Below are positions 33,924 through 44,073 of a stretch of DNA of 53,177 nucleotides, in pieces. Source of the stretch: Bacillota bacterium (lineage in GTDB: Bacteria; Bacillota; Sulfobacillia; JAJZYS01; JAJYTV01); assembly GCA_021793315.1 (NCBI GenBank), contig JAJYSZ010000013.1, positions 1 through 53,177 of the forward strand. Direction: 5' to 3'. The first letter of the stretch is position 1. Each line of letters opens with the position of its first letter. The position numbers and the translations under genes are program-made. The notes beneath the pieces were generated by a model. The model saw nothing but the letters and a program-made list of their open reading frames with translations. It was not told the DNA's origin and ran no database searches.

Positions 33924-35136
33924 GGCGGAAGAACTCCTTTGCGGCCGCGACGGCAGCCAGCAGCTGCTGCACGTCGTCGGCGTCATTGTAGAGATAGAAG
34001 GACGCCCGGGCTGTCGATGCGGCGCCGAGGCGACGCATCAGCGGCTGGCAGCAGTGGTGCCCTGCCCGCACGCAGACGCCGTCCGTGTCGAGCGCCGTGG
34101 CGACGTCGTGCGCATGCACGCCGTCGATGTTGAAGGTGACGACGCCGCTCTCGCGCCGCCCCCTTGGGCCGTAGACTGTCACTCCCTCGATGCGCCGCAG
34201 GCCATCCGCCGCCATGTTCGCAAGCTCGATATCACGGCGGTGGATCTCCTCGAGGCCCACATCCAGCAGGAAGCGCGCCGCGGCGCCCATGCCGACCGCA
34301 CCGGCGACGTTCGGCGTACCGCCTTCGAAGCGCCAAGGCGCCTCCTTGAAAGTAGCAGAAGTGAGCGTGACCTCCTCGATCATCTCACCGCCGTAATAGA
34401 CGGGAGGCATCTGCCGCAGGAGCTCCTTGCGGCCATAGAGCGCGCCGATCCCCGTCGGTCCGCACATCTTGTGGCCGGAGAAGGCGAGAAAGTCGATGTC
34501 GAGCTCCTTGACGTCGACGGGCATATGCGGCACAGATTGCGCGCCGTCCACGGCCAGGACGGCCCCTGCCGCATGGGCGACGGCGGCGATGCGCGCGATG
34601 TCCGTCACGGTGCCGAGCACATTGGAGACGTGGGCCAGGGCGACGACGCGGGTCCCCTGGTCGACCACGGCCGCCACCGCCTCCGGCGTAACCTGGCCGT
34701 CCTCGTCGAGCTCGACGAAGCGGAGCTCTGCACCGCGCTGGAGCGCGACCTGCTGCCACGGGAGGAGGTTCGAGTGGTGCTCCGCAGGGCTCGTCACGAC
34801 ATTCGTGCCCGGTCCCAGCACCACTTCGCCGTAGCTGCGAGCCAGCAGGTTGACAGACTCTGTCGTGCCGCGCGTGAAGATGATCTCCTCGGGCTCCGCG
34901 TGTACGAGCGCGGCCACGTCGGCCCGCGCGTCCTCATAATCCTGTGTGGCACGCGCCGCCAGGGCGTAGACCCCGCGGTAGACATTTGCGTTGTCCTCGA
35001 CGTAGTAGCGCCGCACGGCGTCCAGTACCACCTGCGGCTTCTGCGCGGTGGCCGCGGAATCAACATAGCAGAGGCGCTTGCCGTTCTCGGTGCGCCCCAG
35101 CAAGGGAAATTCCGAACGCAGTACGGCCAGGTTCAT
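33910..35136 (-). CDS. sufS: Cysteine desulfurase SufS
   Basis: 408 residues. Group II desulfurase: PLP lysine in FSGHKMCGPTGIGALYG, the histidine in PAEHHSNLLPWQ, and the persulfide cysteine in the short loop VRAGHHCCQPLM. It mobilises sulfur for Fe-S clusters through SufU. The start overlaps the sufD stop by four bases (ATGA-type coupling). It is distinct from the MnmA-linked desulfurase at 15-16 kb. Confidence 0.97.
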   Translation of the reverse strand: MNLAVLRSEFPLLGRTENGKRLCYVDSAATAQKPQVVLDAVRRYYVEDNANVYRGVYALAARATQDYEDARADVAALVHAEPEEIIFTRGTTESVNLLARSYGEVVLGPGTNVVTSPAEHHSNLLPWQQVALQRGAELRFVELDEDGQVTPEAVAAVVDQGTRVVALAHVSNVLGTVTDIARIAAVAHAAGAVLAVDGAQSVPHMPVDVKELDIDFLAFSGHKMCGPTGIGALYGRKELLRQMPPVYYGGEMIEEVTLTSATFKEAPWRFEGGTPNVAGAVGMGAAARFLLDVGLEEIHRRDIELANMAADGLRRIEGVTVYGPRGRRESGVVTFNIDGVHAHDVATALDTDGVCVRAGHHCCQPLMRRLGAASTARASFYLYNDADDVQQLLAAVAAAKEFFRRVAG

Positions 35137-36314
35137 AGCTCTACCTTCTCCTGGAAGATGTCAGCAATGCGCTCCCGGACGGAGTCGAGCGGGATGTCGT
35201 GGAGGAGGGAGGCGAGGAAGCCGGCGACGATGAGGCGTCTTGCCTCCACCGGCGCAATGCCCCGCGACTCCATATAGTAGATCTGCACCGGGTCGACGGG
35301 TCCGGCGGACGCAGCGTGCCCCGCACTCACTTCCCACTCGGAGATCTCGAGCTCGGGGATGAGGTCGGCGCGTGCCTCCTCCGACAGCATCAGGGTGTGC
35401 TCGTGCTGCCAGCCGCTTGCGCCCTTGGCGCTCTTGCGGATGACACTGTTCGCGTTGTAGACGGCCCTTGCCTTCCCCTGCAGCACGCCGCGCGCCTCGA
35501 TGTCGCTCGTCGTGTGCTGGCCCTCATGCACCATGATGTGGGTGAAGTCGTAATGCTGGCGGCGGCCGCCGAAGAAGCTTGCCAGCACCCGGGCCTCCGC
35601 TCCGGTACCGCGCAGGTAGGTGCGGGTGTCCGCGACCGCGAGGCGTGCACCGACGTCGGCGAGAATCCACTGTAGCTTGGCGTCGCGACCCAGTTCGGCC
35701 CTGCGCGGCCAGTAGGTCTGCGTGCGACCGGGCAAGCGCTGGAACTCGGTGTAGTTCAGCGCGGCGTTTGCGCCGAGCACGATCTCCACGGCGCCGCGGA
35801 CCGACGCCTCGGCACCGGGCTCGCCGCGCAGTTCGACGACCATGTCCGCCCGTGCACCTTCCTCCAGCACCACGAGCACGTGGGGCGCGTAAAGCACCCC
35901 GCCCTGAAGTTCGATCGATACTTGAAGCGGCTCCTTGAGCTCGACGCCCCGCCCCACCCGGCAGAAAACTCCGCCCGAGAACGTGGCGAGGTGAAGTGCG
36001 TGCAGCCGGCTCTCGCGTTCCGCGAAAAGCCGACCGAGATGCTTCTCCACTTCCGCGCGCCCCTGGCTGATCGCCACGCTCAGGTCGAGGACCTCGGCGC
36101 CGGCCGACAGGGACCCGACCGAGACCCGAGGCGCCTGCGCCAGGTCCGGTGTCACGAACCCGGCCGACTCGAGAGGGGTTTGCTTGGCGTGGGGCAGCGG
36201 CAGCTCGAGCGCCTCCCCGAGGGCGGCAAGGCGGCGCGCGACGAGCCAGGCCGGCTCGGCAGCCGCAAAGGTCGAGATCTGCTCGGGCGTCAGTTCCACG
36301 AGAGTGCCTGCCAT
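35133..36314 (-). CDS. sufD: Fe-S cluster assembly protein SufD
   Basis: 393 residues from the ATG at 36314 (GAGGAGGCCTGAG upstream), one base after the sufC stop. The C-terminal core common to SufB and SufD is clear: HTTSDIEARGVLQGKARAVY (quoted as HTTSDIEARGVL) and SAGHAASAGPVDPVQIYYMESRG, the latter containing the conserved His region. It partners SufB and SufC. Confidence 0.96.
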   Translation of the reverse strand: MAGTLVELTPEQISTFAAAEPAWLVARRLAALGEALELPLPHAKQTPLESAGFVTPDLAQAPRVSVGSLSAGAEVLDLSVAISQGRAEVEKHLGRLFAERESRLHALHLATFSGGVFCRVGRGVELKEPLQVSIELQGGVLYAPHVLVVLEEGARADMVVELRGEPGAEASVRGAVEIVLGANAALNYTEFQRLPGRTQTYWPRRAELGRDAKLQWILADVGARLAVADTRTYLRGTGAEARVLASFFGGRRQHYDFTHIMVHEGQHTTSDIEARGVLQGKARAVYNANSVIRKSAKGASGWQHEHTLMLSEEARADLIPELEISEWEVSAGHAASAGPVDPVQIYYMESRGIAPVEARRLIVAGFLASLLHDIPLDSVRERIADIFQEKVEL

Positions 36315-36315
36315 C

Positions 36316-37098
<783 letters not shown>

Positions 37099-37123
37099 GT
37101 CCAGGTCGCTCCCCTCGGGGTCA

Positions 37124-38125
37124 CTAATCCCTACTCAAACAGTCATCTTTCGGACCCATCTTACACATGGCCTCTTGCTCTGTCAAACGGCCAGACGGCC
37201 ACTTGGAAGGGGGCAATTGTTCATCCTGCGCGCCTTCCGCCGCCGAATGCGGCAGGCTGCCGACGCGGGCGAGATAGACGCCCGTCAGCGAGAGCGCGCC
37301 TCCCAGCCCCACCCATACCGTAAGCGGCGCGCCGAGCAGCCAGGCCGCCGCCAAGGCAGCAATCACGGGCTCCGCGTTCAAGTAGACCAGCACGCGGCTC
37401 GGCCCTAGTCTCCCCGTTGCACCCTGCCAGAACGTCAAACCAAAGACCGTGACCGGCAAGGCCGAGTAGAGCACTGCGAGCGTCGGCCAGCCGATCCGCG
37501 TCTGTCCCAGTCCCGTAATCGCCGCGGGTAGCAGCAAGGCGAGTCCGAACAGCGACTGCCACGACGTCACGGTAAGCGGCGGCAGGCGCCGGACGAGCGG
37601 CGCGGAGAGCACTCCGTAGACCGCCCAGAGCAAGGCGGCACCCAGGGCCGCCAGGTCGCCGAGCAGCGGATGCGGCGCCGCCGCCGCCGCGTGACCGCGG
37701 CCCGCCAGGACGACGATCGTCGCCCCGGCGATGCCGAGTGCCACGCCGAGCCAGTTGCCCGGCCGCAGACGATCCGCACCGCTGAGATGTCCCCAAACCG
37801 CGCCGATGGCCGGCGAGAGCGTCATCAGGACCGCCGCCGACGCGACATCCGTCCAGGCAATCGCGCTCGTGAACAGGTACTGATAGAGCGAGATGCCGAT
37901 GAGACCGCTCACCGCGAGCGGCCAAAGATCGCTGCGGGCGACTTTCATGCCGCCCTGCCGCGCGGCCAGCAGCCAAAGCGCAGGAAAGGCGATGACGAAC
38001 CGGAAGGCGGTGAAGACGGTCGGCGGCAAATCGCCGACGCCGATCTTCACCGCCAGGAAGTTGAGGCTCCAGATCAGGATCGTCAGCCAGAGGCCAGCCT
38101 CCTGCCAGAAGCCTCTACGCGCCAT
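37124..38125 (-). CDS. EamA/DMT-family transporter
   Basis: 333 residues with ten hydrophobic segments in two EamA repeats (WLTILIWSLNFLAVKIGVG; GDLAALGAALLWAVYGVLSA). The family exports metabolites such as amino acids; the substrate is unknown. The C-terminal 45 residues after VYLARVGSL are polar and unlike the family, and this part of the gene holds the suf promoter. It starts 3 bases after the kbl stop, implying co-transcription with kbl. Confidence 0.88.
   Translation of the reverse strand: MARRGFWQEAGLWLTILIWSLNFLAVKIGVGDLPPTVFTAFRFVIAFPALWLLAARQGGMKVARSDLWPLAVSGLIGISLYQYLFTSAIAWTDVASAAVLMTLSPAIGAVWGHLSGADRLRPGNWLGVALGIAGATIVVLAGRGHAAAAAPHPLLGDLAALGAALLWAVYGVLSAPLVRRLPPLTVTSWQSLFGLALLLPAAITGLGQTRIGWPTLAVLYSALPVTVFGLTFWQGATGRLGPSRVLVYLNAEPVIAALAAAWLLGAPLTVWVGLGGALSLTGVYLARVGSLPHSAAEGAQDEQLPPSKWPSGRLTEQEAMCKMGPKDDCLSRD
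37158..37186 (-). promoter_or_regulatory. Sigma-A promoter of the suf operon
   Basis: Minus-strand TTGACA (37181-37186), 17-base spacer, TAAGAT (37158-37163). The imperfect dyad GACT-GTTTG-AGTA at about 37132-37144 lies just after the expected start and resembles half of an IscR-type site, a candidate operator for the operon's Rrf2 regulator. Confidence 0.7.
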
Positions 38126-38128
38126 GTC

Positions 38129-39301
38129 TTAGAGGATGCCGATGGCGTGGCCCGCCTTCGCGAAGGCGTCCAGGGCCTGCTCGAGATCGTCCTTGGAATG
38201 GGCGGCAGACACGATGGTGCGCACGCGAGCCTGGCCGCGCGGCACGGTCGGGAAGGCGATGCCCTGCGCGAACACGCCGCTTTCGAACAGCCGGTCCGAG
38301 AACTCCATGGCCGCGCGCTCCTCGCCGATGATCACCGGGGTGATCGGCGTCTCCGACTTGCCGGTGTCGAAGCCCAGCGCCTTGAGTCCCTCCTTGAAGG
38401 TACGGGCGTTCTCCCACAGCCTGGCGATCAACTCCGGCTCCTGCTCCATGATGTTGATGGCCTCGATGGCTGCCGCCGTCACGGCGGGCGGGTGCGACGT
38501 GCTGAAGAGGAACGGCCGGCCGCGGTGGATCAGAAGGTCGACGAGGCCGCGCGTCGTAGCGACGTAGCCGCCGAGCACGCCGACCGCCTTTGAGAGGGTG
38601 CCAACCTGCACGTCGATCTGTCCCTGCAGGCCGAAGTGGTGGACGCTGCCCTGGCCGTTCTTGCCGAGCACGCCGGAGGAATGCGCGTCGTCGACGTAGC
38701 TGATGGCGTCATACTGCTTGCAGAGCCTGGCGATCTCGGGCAGCGGCGCGATGTCGCCATCCATGCTGAAGACGCCGTCCGTGATGACGAGCCGGCGGCG
38801 GTAGCCCCGGGTGTCCTTCAGCTGTTGCTCGAGCTCGGCCATGTTCTTGTGGGCGAAGCGCCGGATCTCGGCGCGCGTAAGACGGCAGCCGTCGATGATC
38901 GAAGCGTGGTTCAGGGCGTCGGAGATGATGACATCGCCCTCGCCCACCAGCACCGGGATCACACCGGAGTTGCAGGTGAAGCCGCTCTGGAACACGATGC
39001 AGGCCTCGGTGCCCTTGAACTTGGCGAGGCGGCGCTCGAGCTCCAGATGCATCTCCATGGTGCCGATGATGGTGCGCACCGCGGCCGTGCCGGCGCCCCA
39101 GCGCTCGGTGGCGGCGATCGCGGCCTTCTTCAGTCGGGGATCGTTCGCAAGGCCGAGGTAGTCGTTGGAGCTCATGTTGATGACGCTCTTGCCGTCGATC
39201 ACGGCACGCGGGCCCTGGGGAGAACTCAGGACGCGCAGCGGGCGGAAAACGCCCTGGCGCTTCAGTTCATCGATCTCCTGCGCTACGAAATCGAGTGACA
39301 T
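38129..39301 (-). CDS. kbl: Glycine C-acetyltransferase (2-amino-3-ketobutyrate CoA ligase)
   Basis: 390 residues of the alpha-oxoamine synthase family. [39 protein letters not shown] and the PLP-lysine block [15 protein letters not shown] are visible. It converts 2-amino-3-oxobutyrate and CoA to glycine and acetyl-CoA, the second step of threonine breakdown. No threonine dehydrogenase is adjacent; 8-amino-7-oxononanoate synthase (BioF) is the close alternative, but [15 protein letters not shown] favours Kbl. Confidence 0.88.
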   Translation of the reverse strand: MSLDFVAQEIDELKRQGVFRPLRVLSSPQGPRAVIDGKSVINMSSNDYLGLANDPRLKKAAIAATERWGAGTAAVRTIIGTMEMHLELERRLAKFKGTEACIVFQSGFTCNSGVIPVLVGEGDVIISDALNHASIIDGCRLTRAEIRRFAHKNMAELEQQLKDTRGYRRRLVITDGVFSMDGDIAPLPEIARLCKQYDAISYVDDAHSSGVLGKNGQGSVHHFGLQGQIDVQVGTLSKAVGVLGGYVATTRGLVDLLIHRGRPFLFSTSHPPAVTAAAIEAINIMEQEPELIARLWENARTFKEGLKALGFDTGKSETPITPVIIGEERAAMEFSDRLFESGVFAQGIAFPTVPRGQARVRTIVSAAHSKDDLEQALDAFAKAGHAIGIL

Positions 39302-39413
39302 GTGGATGCTCCCTTCCGTCTCTTGTGAATCTCCGCCCCTGGGTGCTGCCTTGGTCTTCCCGACCGCCGCATGTCTACTGCCGCCTACGCCTCCTGCAAT
39401 CTCTAACGCCGCC

Positions 39414-40193
39414 TCACGCCTCCGCGAGGTACCGGCGAAGGTCCCCGGATCCGATTCGCATGCCCACGAAGAAGGAGCCGAAGAGCGCGTATACGGCGCT
39501 CACCTCGTCGAAGCGCATCTCATAGATGATCTTCTTGAATTGCAGAGGATCGTCGGAAAAGAGATCGACGCCCCACTCCCAGTCGTCCAGGCCCATCGAG
39601 CCCGTGATGATCTGCCGCACCCGATCGGCGTAGCTGTGGCCGATGGTGCCGTGGCTGCGCATCAGGTCCCTGCGCGCCGCGGCGTCGAGCATGTACCAGT
39701 TGTGTGGCTCGCCGCGCAGCTTGCTCATCGGATAGAAGCAGACGTACCGGCTTTGGGGAAGATCGGGCTCAAGGCGTCGGCGAAGAGCCGCCTCGGCCTC
39801 CCGTAGGGCTTCCTCGGTGCGAGGCGCCGCGGTGTGCGTCGACAACTCGACGACGGAAAAGTAGGAATAGGCCGGTAAGAGGTAGCTGCCGATGGCGCTT
39901 TTCGCCCAGGCGTTCTCGACCGCGGCGAGCTCCTCAAGCGTCGGCCTGAAGTGCACGCCCATGAGATCGGCCTTGTGGCCGAGCAGCCAGTAGTGGCCGC
40001 TCGAGCCGAGGTGATCGGCCTCTTTCGCCTGCTCCCTCGCCATCAGCTCTTCGGCCTCGGCCAGCAGCGCGTCGCGACTGCCCGCCTGCAGCGCCTGCCA
40101 GCGTGGCCAGTCGACACGGTAGAGGCTATGCAGGCAGAACCAGCCGTCCAGCGTCTCCGGTGCCTTCGCCACCTTGATCTTCACCCCGTTCAT
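39414..40193 (-). CDS. hemQ: Coproheme decarboxylase HemQ (chlorite dismutase family)
   Basis: 259 residues from the ATG at 40193, close to Bacillus HemQ in length. Signatures: [39 protein letters not shown] with the catalytic Tyr and Lys, and [20 protein letters not shown] with the haem-ligand His. HemQ makes haem b from Fe-coproporphyrin III, the last step of the coproporphyrin-dependent pathway of Gram-positives. Divergent from the epimerase gene. Confidence 0.95.
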   Translation of the reverse strand: MNGVKIKVAKAPETLDGWFCLHSLYRVDWPRWQALQAGSRDALLAEAEELMAREQAKEADHLGSSGHYWLLGHKADLMGVHFRPTLEELAAVENAWAKSAIGSYLLPAYSYFSVVELSTHTAAPRTEEALREAEAALRRRLEPDLPQSRYVCFYPMSKLRGEPHNWYMLDAAARRDLMRSHGTIGHSYADRVRQIITGSMGLDDWEWGVDLFSDDPLQFKKIIYEMRFDEVSAVYALFGSFFVGMRIGSGDLRRYLAEA

Positions 40194-40316
40194 TGTACAT
40201 CTCGCCGCAAGCAGGTCAGCCTGCGGAAGGACCCTCATCCCTGGCCGATCGGTCGCCCCTGCAGGTACAGGCGGGCCGCCGTCCAAACCTTCAACGAAAG
40301 AAGGTGGCACCTCGCC

Positions 40317-41330
40317 ATGCGCATTCTGGTGATCGGCGGATCCGGGCTGATCGGGCGTCAGCTCGTGCCGCATCTCCTGGCCCAGGGTCACGACGTTGTC
40401 GTGCTGTCGCGCGGCAACCGGACGATCGAAGGAGCGGGGGCGCAACATGTGCGCGCCGACCGCCGGGACGCCTTGGCCGTAAGCCGCGCGGTCGAGGGCA
40501 CGTTCGACGCCCTGATCGACAATGTCGCCTATGCGCCGGAGGATGCAAGGTCTGTTCTCACAGCCCTCGAAGGCCGCATCGGACATTATGTGCTGACGAG
40601 CACCGCGTTTGTCCATCCCGCCCTGGACGCCGGACCCGCTGGGCCCTCCGCGCCGCTCAGGGAGCGAGACGCGCCACCCGCGACCCTCCCGGCGGACGGG
40701 CGGGATGCCTCGCCGCACGGCCGCTACGTCCAGGGCAAGCGGCTCCTGGAAGCACGGCTCTACGAGGATTGCCGGCAACTCGGCCTTCCGCTCACCATCG
40801 TGCGCCCGGCGCCCCAGATCATGGGTCCCTACACCGAGGACGGGCGCTTCGCCTGGTTCTGGCTGCGCGCGCAGGACGGAGGGCCGATCTGGCTTCCGAC
40901 CGACGCGCGCCTGCACGCGGGTCCGTGCCAGGTCGCATTCTCGGGCGATGTCGCCCGCATCCTGGCGGCGGCCGCGGCCACCCCGCCGAGGACGTGCGCG
41001 GTCCACAACGCCGCGCAGCCGGAACTCTGGTCCTACGAGGAGTACCTTGGCCTCATGGCCGAGATCCTCGGCAGGACAGCGGACGTGCGTTACGCGACAA
41101 GAGACGCCCTGGACCGCTCACCGTTCGCGGTCGAGGGCGTCTACCGCCTGCCTCTGCCCTATCGCGTCGCGCTCGAAGTTTCCAGCGTGACCGACCGGCT
41201 CGCGTTCGCATGGACCCCGATGCGCACTTGGATGGCCCTGACCGGCGACTGGGTCAGCCGGTACTACGAAGACCGCCAGGAGCCCTGGTACCGCCTGCGG
41301 CCGCAGGAGCTCGCCTGGCCGGGACCCTGA
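40317..41330 (+). CDS. NAD-dependent epimerase/dehydratase family (extended SDR) protein
   Basis: 337 residues from the ATG at 40317 (AAGAAGGTGGC upstream). N-terminal Rossmann motif MRILVIGGSGLIGRQLVPHL; YVQGKRLLEARLYED supplies the YxxxK pair; LTIVRPAPQIMGPY follows. Similar atypical SDRs act on sugar nucleotides or serve as RNA-binding proteins. The substrate is unknown. Divergent from hemQ across 123 bases. Confidence 0.85.
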   Translation: MRILVIGGSGLIGRQLVPHLLAQGHDVVVLSRGNRTIEGAGAQHVRADRRDALAVSRAVEGTFDALIDNVAYAPEDARSVLTALEGRIGHYVLTSTAFVHPALDAGPAGPSAPLRERDAPPATLPADGRDASPHGRYVQGKRLLEARLYEDCRQLGLPLTIVRPAPQIMGPYTEDGRFAWFWLRAQDGGPIWLPTDARLHAGPCQVAFSGDVARILAAAAATPPRTCAVHNAAQPELWSYEEYLGLMAEILGRTADVRYATRDALDRSPFAVEGVYRLPLPYRVALEVSSVTDRLAFAWTPMRTWMALTGDWVSRYYEDRQEPWYRLRPQELAWPGP

Positions 41331-41363
41331 CCGGGCCACGGAGCCTTCGACACCACGGCGCGC

Positions 41364-42065
41364 TCAGGCGAGGGCATCCGCCCAGATCGACTGCAGGTCG
41401 GCGATGCTGCCGAAGCGCAGGCGCTCCGTCGGTTCGGGCCTGCCGCGCGGCGGCAGGACGAGGTGCACCGACATGCCCGCCGCGAGGGCGGGCATGTCCT
41501 GATCCTCGTCGTCCCCCACCATCAGGCACTCCTCAGCCGCCGCACCCACCGCGTCCGCCATCTCGAGGAAGTAGGAGCGGTGCGGCTTGGCGCTGCGGTT
41601 GTCCTCGAGGCAGGCGACGTGGTCGACCCAGTCGGTACGCACGCCCGCCCAGCGGAGGCGCTCCAGCATGACGTCGCGCGGGTAGATCGGCATCGTCGCG
41701 ACGACCACCTTGAGTCCGCGCTCGTGCACGGCCTGGACCACTTTGGCGGCGCCCGCGATGGGCTTCGCCATCTCCTTGAGCCCGGGCAGGATCTCCTTGG
41801 ACACACGATGGATGGAGCGCCAGAGCTCCGCCGGCGGCCGGTCCAGGGCGTCGCTCAATTTGCGCAGCAGGCAGACCTGGTTCGAATCCTCGTTCACCTC
41901 AGGAGCCAGCATGGCGTAGGTCGAGCCGGCCAGCACCGCCAGCCCGCGTTCCTTGTCCTCCGGCACCAGCCTCTCGGCGACCGACCGGGTGTACGTCTCG
42001 ATGAAGTTGTCGACGTCGATGTCGAGCAGAGTTCCGTCGAGATCGAAGAGCACGGCGCGAATCAT
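41364..42065 (-). CDS. HAD-superfamily hydrolase
   Basis: 233 residues from the ATG at 42065, set by GGAGGTCGTCC. HAD motifs: I, VLFDLDGTLLD; II, VVVATMPIYP (Thr in place of the usual Ser/Thr pair); III, NRSAKPHRSYF; IV, MVGDDEDQDMPAL. Helical cap between I and II. Probably a phosphatase. It is 68 bases downstream of the aldehyde dehydrogenase and likely the last gene of the catabolic operon. Confidence 0.88.
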   Translation of the reverse strand: MIRAVLFDLDGTLLDIDVDNFIETYTRSVAERLVPEDKERGLAVLAGSTYAMLAPEVNEDSNQVCLLRKLSDALDRPPAELWRSIHRVSKEILPGLKEMAKPIAGAAKVVQAVHERGLKVVVATMPIYPRDVMLERLRWAGVRTDWVDHVACLEDNRSAKPHRSYFLEMADAVGAAAEECLMVGDDEDQDMPALAAGMSVHLVLPPRGRPEPTERLRFGSIADLQSIWADALA

Positions 42066-42133
42066 GGACGACCTCCTCGCAGGCAAGACTGGCGGCCCGC
42101 CGGCTGGCGAGCCTCCTTGCGGGCCGGGGCGGA

Positions 42134-43630
42134 TCAGAAGTACTGCATCGGCTGATCGTTGAGGTCCGCGATGACCGTCTTCGTCTCGAGAAACGCCTCC
42201 ACGCCCTCGGTGCCAAGGTCCCGCCCGTAGCCGCTCTGCTTGAACCCCCCAAAGGGTGCGGTGGGCGTGAGCACCTGGTAGGCGTTGAGCCAGATGGTGC
42301 CGGCGTCGAGCTGCTGCGAGAGCCGCAGAGCCCGGCGCACGTCCTGGGTCCAGACAGCGGCCGCAAGGCCGTACATGGTGCCGTTCGCGATCTTGAGGGC
42401 CTCTTCGTCGCGGTCGAAGGGGATGATCGCCGCCACCGGTCCGAAGATTTCCTCCTGGGCGATGCTCGACCCGGGATCGACGTCCCGGAACACGGTCGGC
42501 TGGAAGAAGTAGCCGCCCGCCTCCCACTGCTGCGCGCTACCGAGAACGGGCTTGAGGCCCGCCGCCACCGCCTTGCCGACGTAGCCAGCGACGCGTCCGT
42601 ACTGCGCACGGCTGACCAGCGGGCCGAGGTCGGTCATCTGGTCTTCCGCGTCACCGACGATGAGGTCTCCGGCTCTTTGCGCCACCGCCTCGACGAAGCG
42701 GTCGTAGAGCGGCCGCTGCACCAGGATGCGGCTGCCCGCCTGGCAGACCTGTCCCGAGTTGAAGAAGATGCCGAAGAGAGCTCCCGAAACGGCATCGTCG
42801 AGGTTCGCGTCGGCGAAGACGATGTTGGGGGACTTGCCTCCCAGTTCGAGGGAAACGCGCTTGAGGCTCCTCGCCGCTTCGGCGGCGACGGCGCGACCCG
42901 TCTCCGTGTTGCCCGTCAGGGCAACCTTCGCCACCCGCGGATCGCGCACCAGCGCGGAACCGACGGCATCGCCGCCCGGCAACACGGAAAGCACGCCTTC
43001 CGGCAGTCCGGCCTCACGCGCGGCGTCGGCAAGCGCGAGCGCCACGAGCGGGGTCTCGGGCGCCGGCTTCAGGATCGCCGTCGCGCCCGCAGCGAGGCAG
43101 GCTGCCACCTTCCAGGCCGGCATCAGCAAGGGGAAGTTCCAGGGCGTGATCAGGGCGGCCACCCCGACCGGCTGCTTCTGCGTCCAGGTCATGTAGCGGG
43201 TTGTGGCGCCCTGCAGGCTGAAGGGCAGCGTCCGGCCGTGCACCAGCGTACCGGCCGCAGCGAAGAAGTCGAAGGCGTCGGCCGCCATCGGAATCTCGAT
43301 GAAGCGGGCGGCGGAAAGTGGCATGCCGCTTTCGCGCGCCACGAGCCGCGCAAGCTCGATCGTGCGCTCGCGCAACTTGCTCGCGATGCCTGAAAGGATG
43401 CGCTGGCGTTCGAGGACGGGCAGGCTGCGCCAGACGCCTGCCTCGTGAGCCCCAAGCGCCACCCCGACCGCGGCGTCGACATCCGCCTCGCCGCTCTCCG
43501 CCACCTCCGTGAACGGTTCGCCCGTCGAGGGGTTGAGATCCGGCGAGACGGCGCCGCCCGACGCCGGACACCGTTCGCCGCCCAGCGAAAGGCGTCCGTC
43601 CAGGAGATCGGCCTTGATCTCCACGCTCAA
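42134..43630 (-). CDS. NAD(P)-dependent aldehyde dehydrogenase
   Basis: 498 residues. Complete catalytic set: PWNFPLLMPAWK, ALTGNTETGRAVA, the general base in RVSLELGGKSPN and the nucleophile in NSGQVCQAGSRILV. It oxidises an aldehyde to the acid. Its TTG start overlaps the SCP2-like gene's stop (TTGA), so the two are translated together. Directly preceded in the operon by a Zn-alcohol dehydrogenase, so an alcohol-to-aldehyde-to-acid route is likely. It contrasts with the inactive homologue at 5.8-7.3 kb. Confidence 0.95.
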   Translation of the reverse strand: MSVEIKADLLDGRLSLGGERCPASGGAVSPDLNPSTGEPFTEVAESGEADVDAAVGVALGAHEAGVWRSLPVLERQRILSGIASKLRERTIELARLVARESGMPLSAARFIEIPMAADAFDFFAAAGTLVHGRTLPFSLQGATTRYMTWTQKQPVGVAALITPWNFPLLMPAWKVAACLAAGATAILKPAPETPLVALALADAAREAGLPEGVLSVLPGGDAVGSALVRDPRVAKVALTGNTETGRAVAAEAARSLKRVSLELGGKSPNIVFADANLDDAVSGALFGIFFNSGQVCQAGSRILVQRPLYDRFVEAVAQRAGDLIVGDAEDQMTDLGPLVSRAQYGRVAGYVGKAVAAGLKPVLGSAQQWEAGGYFFQPTVFRDVDPGSSIAQEEIFGPVAAIIPFDRDEEALKIANGTMYGLAAAVWTQDVRRALRLSQQLDAGTIWLNAYQVLTPTAPFGGFKQSGYGRDLGTEGVEAFLETKTVIADLNDQPMQYF

Positions 43631-44055
43631 GGCAGCACCAGATCCTCTCGCCCGAGGCTGCGGACGTGGCCCGGGTAGAGCGGGTAGATCTCGTCCAGAC
43701 TCGGCAGCAGCTTCATGGCGCGCGAGAGCGGCCCCGTGGCGCGGATCTGCTGGCGCGAGAGCGCCTGCGCGAGGTCGAGCTGGCCTTGCCAGAAGCGGTT
43801 CGCGAGGTCCGCGGCCTGATCGAAGATCAGCGTGGCGTCGGGCTGGTCAGGTCCGATGACGACATGAAAGTCCTTGCCGGTCACCCCCGGATCTTCCGGA
43901 ACCCAACTCACGAAGGCATCGGGATCGTGGAACTGGAAGCGCACGGTCCCCCCGACCTTGTGGATCAGGCTGGCCTGCGGCAGCGGGATCAGCGACTCGA
44001 AGAAGCTGCCGAGCACGCGGTAGAGTTCCTCGGTGTCTTGGAAGTAAGCGCCCAC
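43627..44055 (-). CDS. SCP2 sterol-binding-like small protein
   Basis: 142 residues from a GTG with AGGAGGAACACGTC upstream. GTVRFQFHDPDAFVSWVP, DATLIFDQAADLANRFWQGQ and LDLAQALSRQQIRATG follow the SCP-2 fold pattern, in which a hydrophobic tunnel binds lipids or acyl chains. Placed between alcohol and aldehyde dehydrogenases, it may bind or present a hydrophobic substrate. The family assignment is by pattern only. Confidence 0.65.
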   Translation of the reverse strand: MGAYFQDTEELYRVLGSFFESLIPLPQASLIHKVGGTVRFQFHDPDAFVSWVPEDPGVTGKDFHVVIGPDQPDATLIFDQAADLANRFWQGQLDLAQALSRQQIRATGPLSRAMKLLPSLDEIYPLYPGHVRSLGREDLVLP

Positions 44056-44073
44056 GACGTGTTCCTCCTGTTC

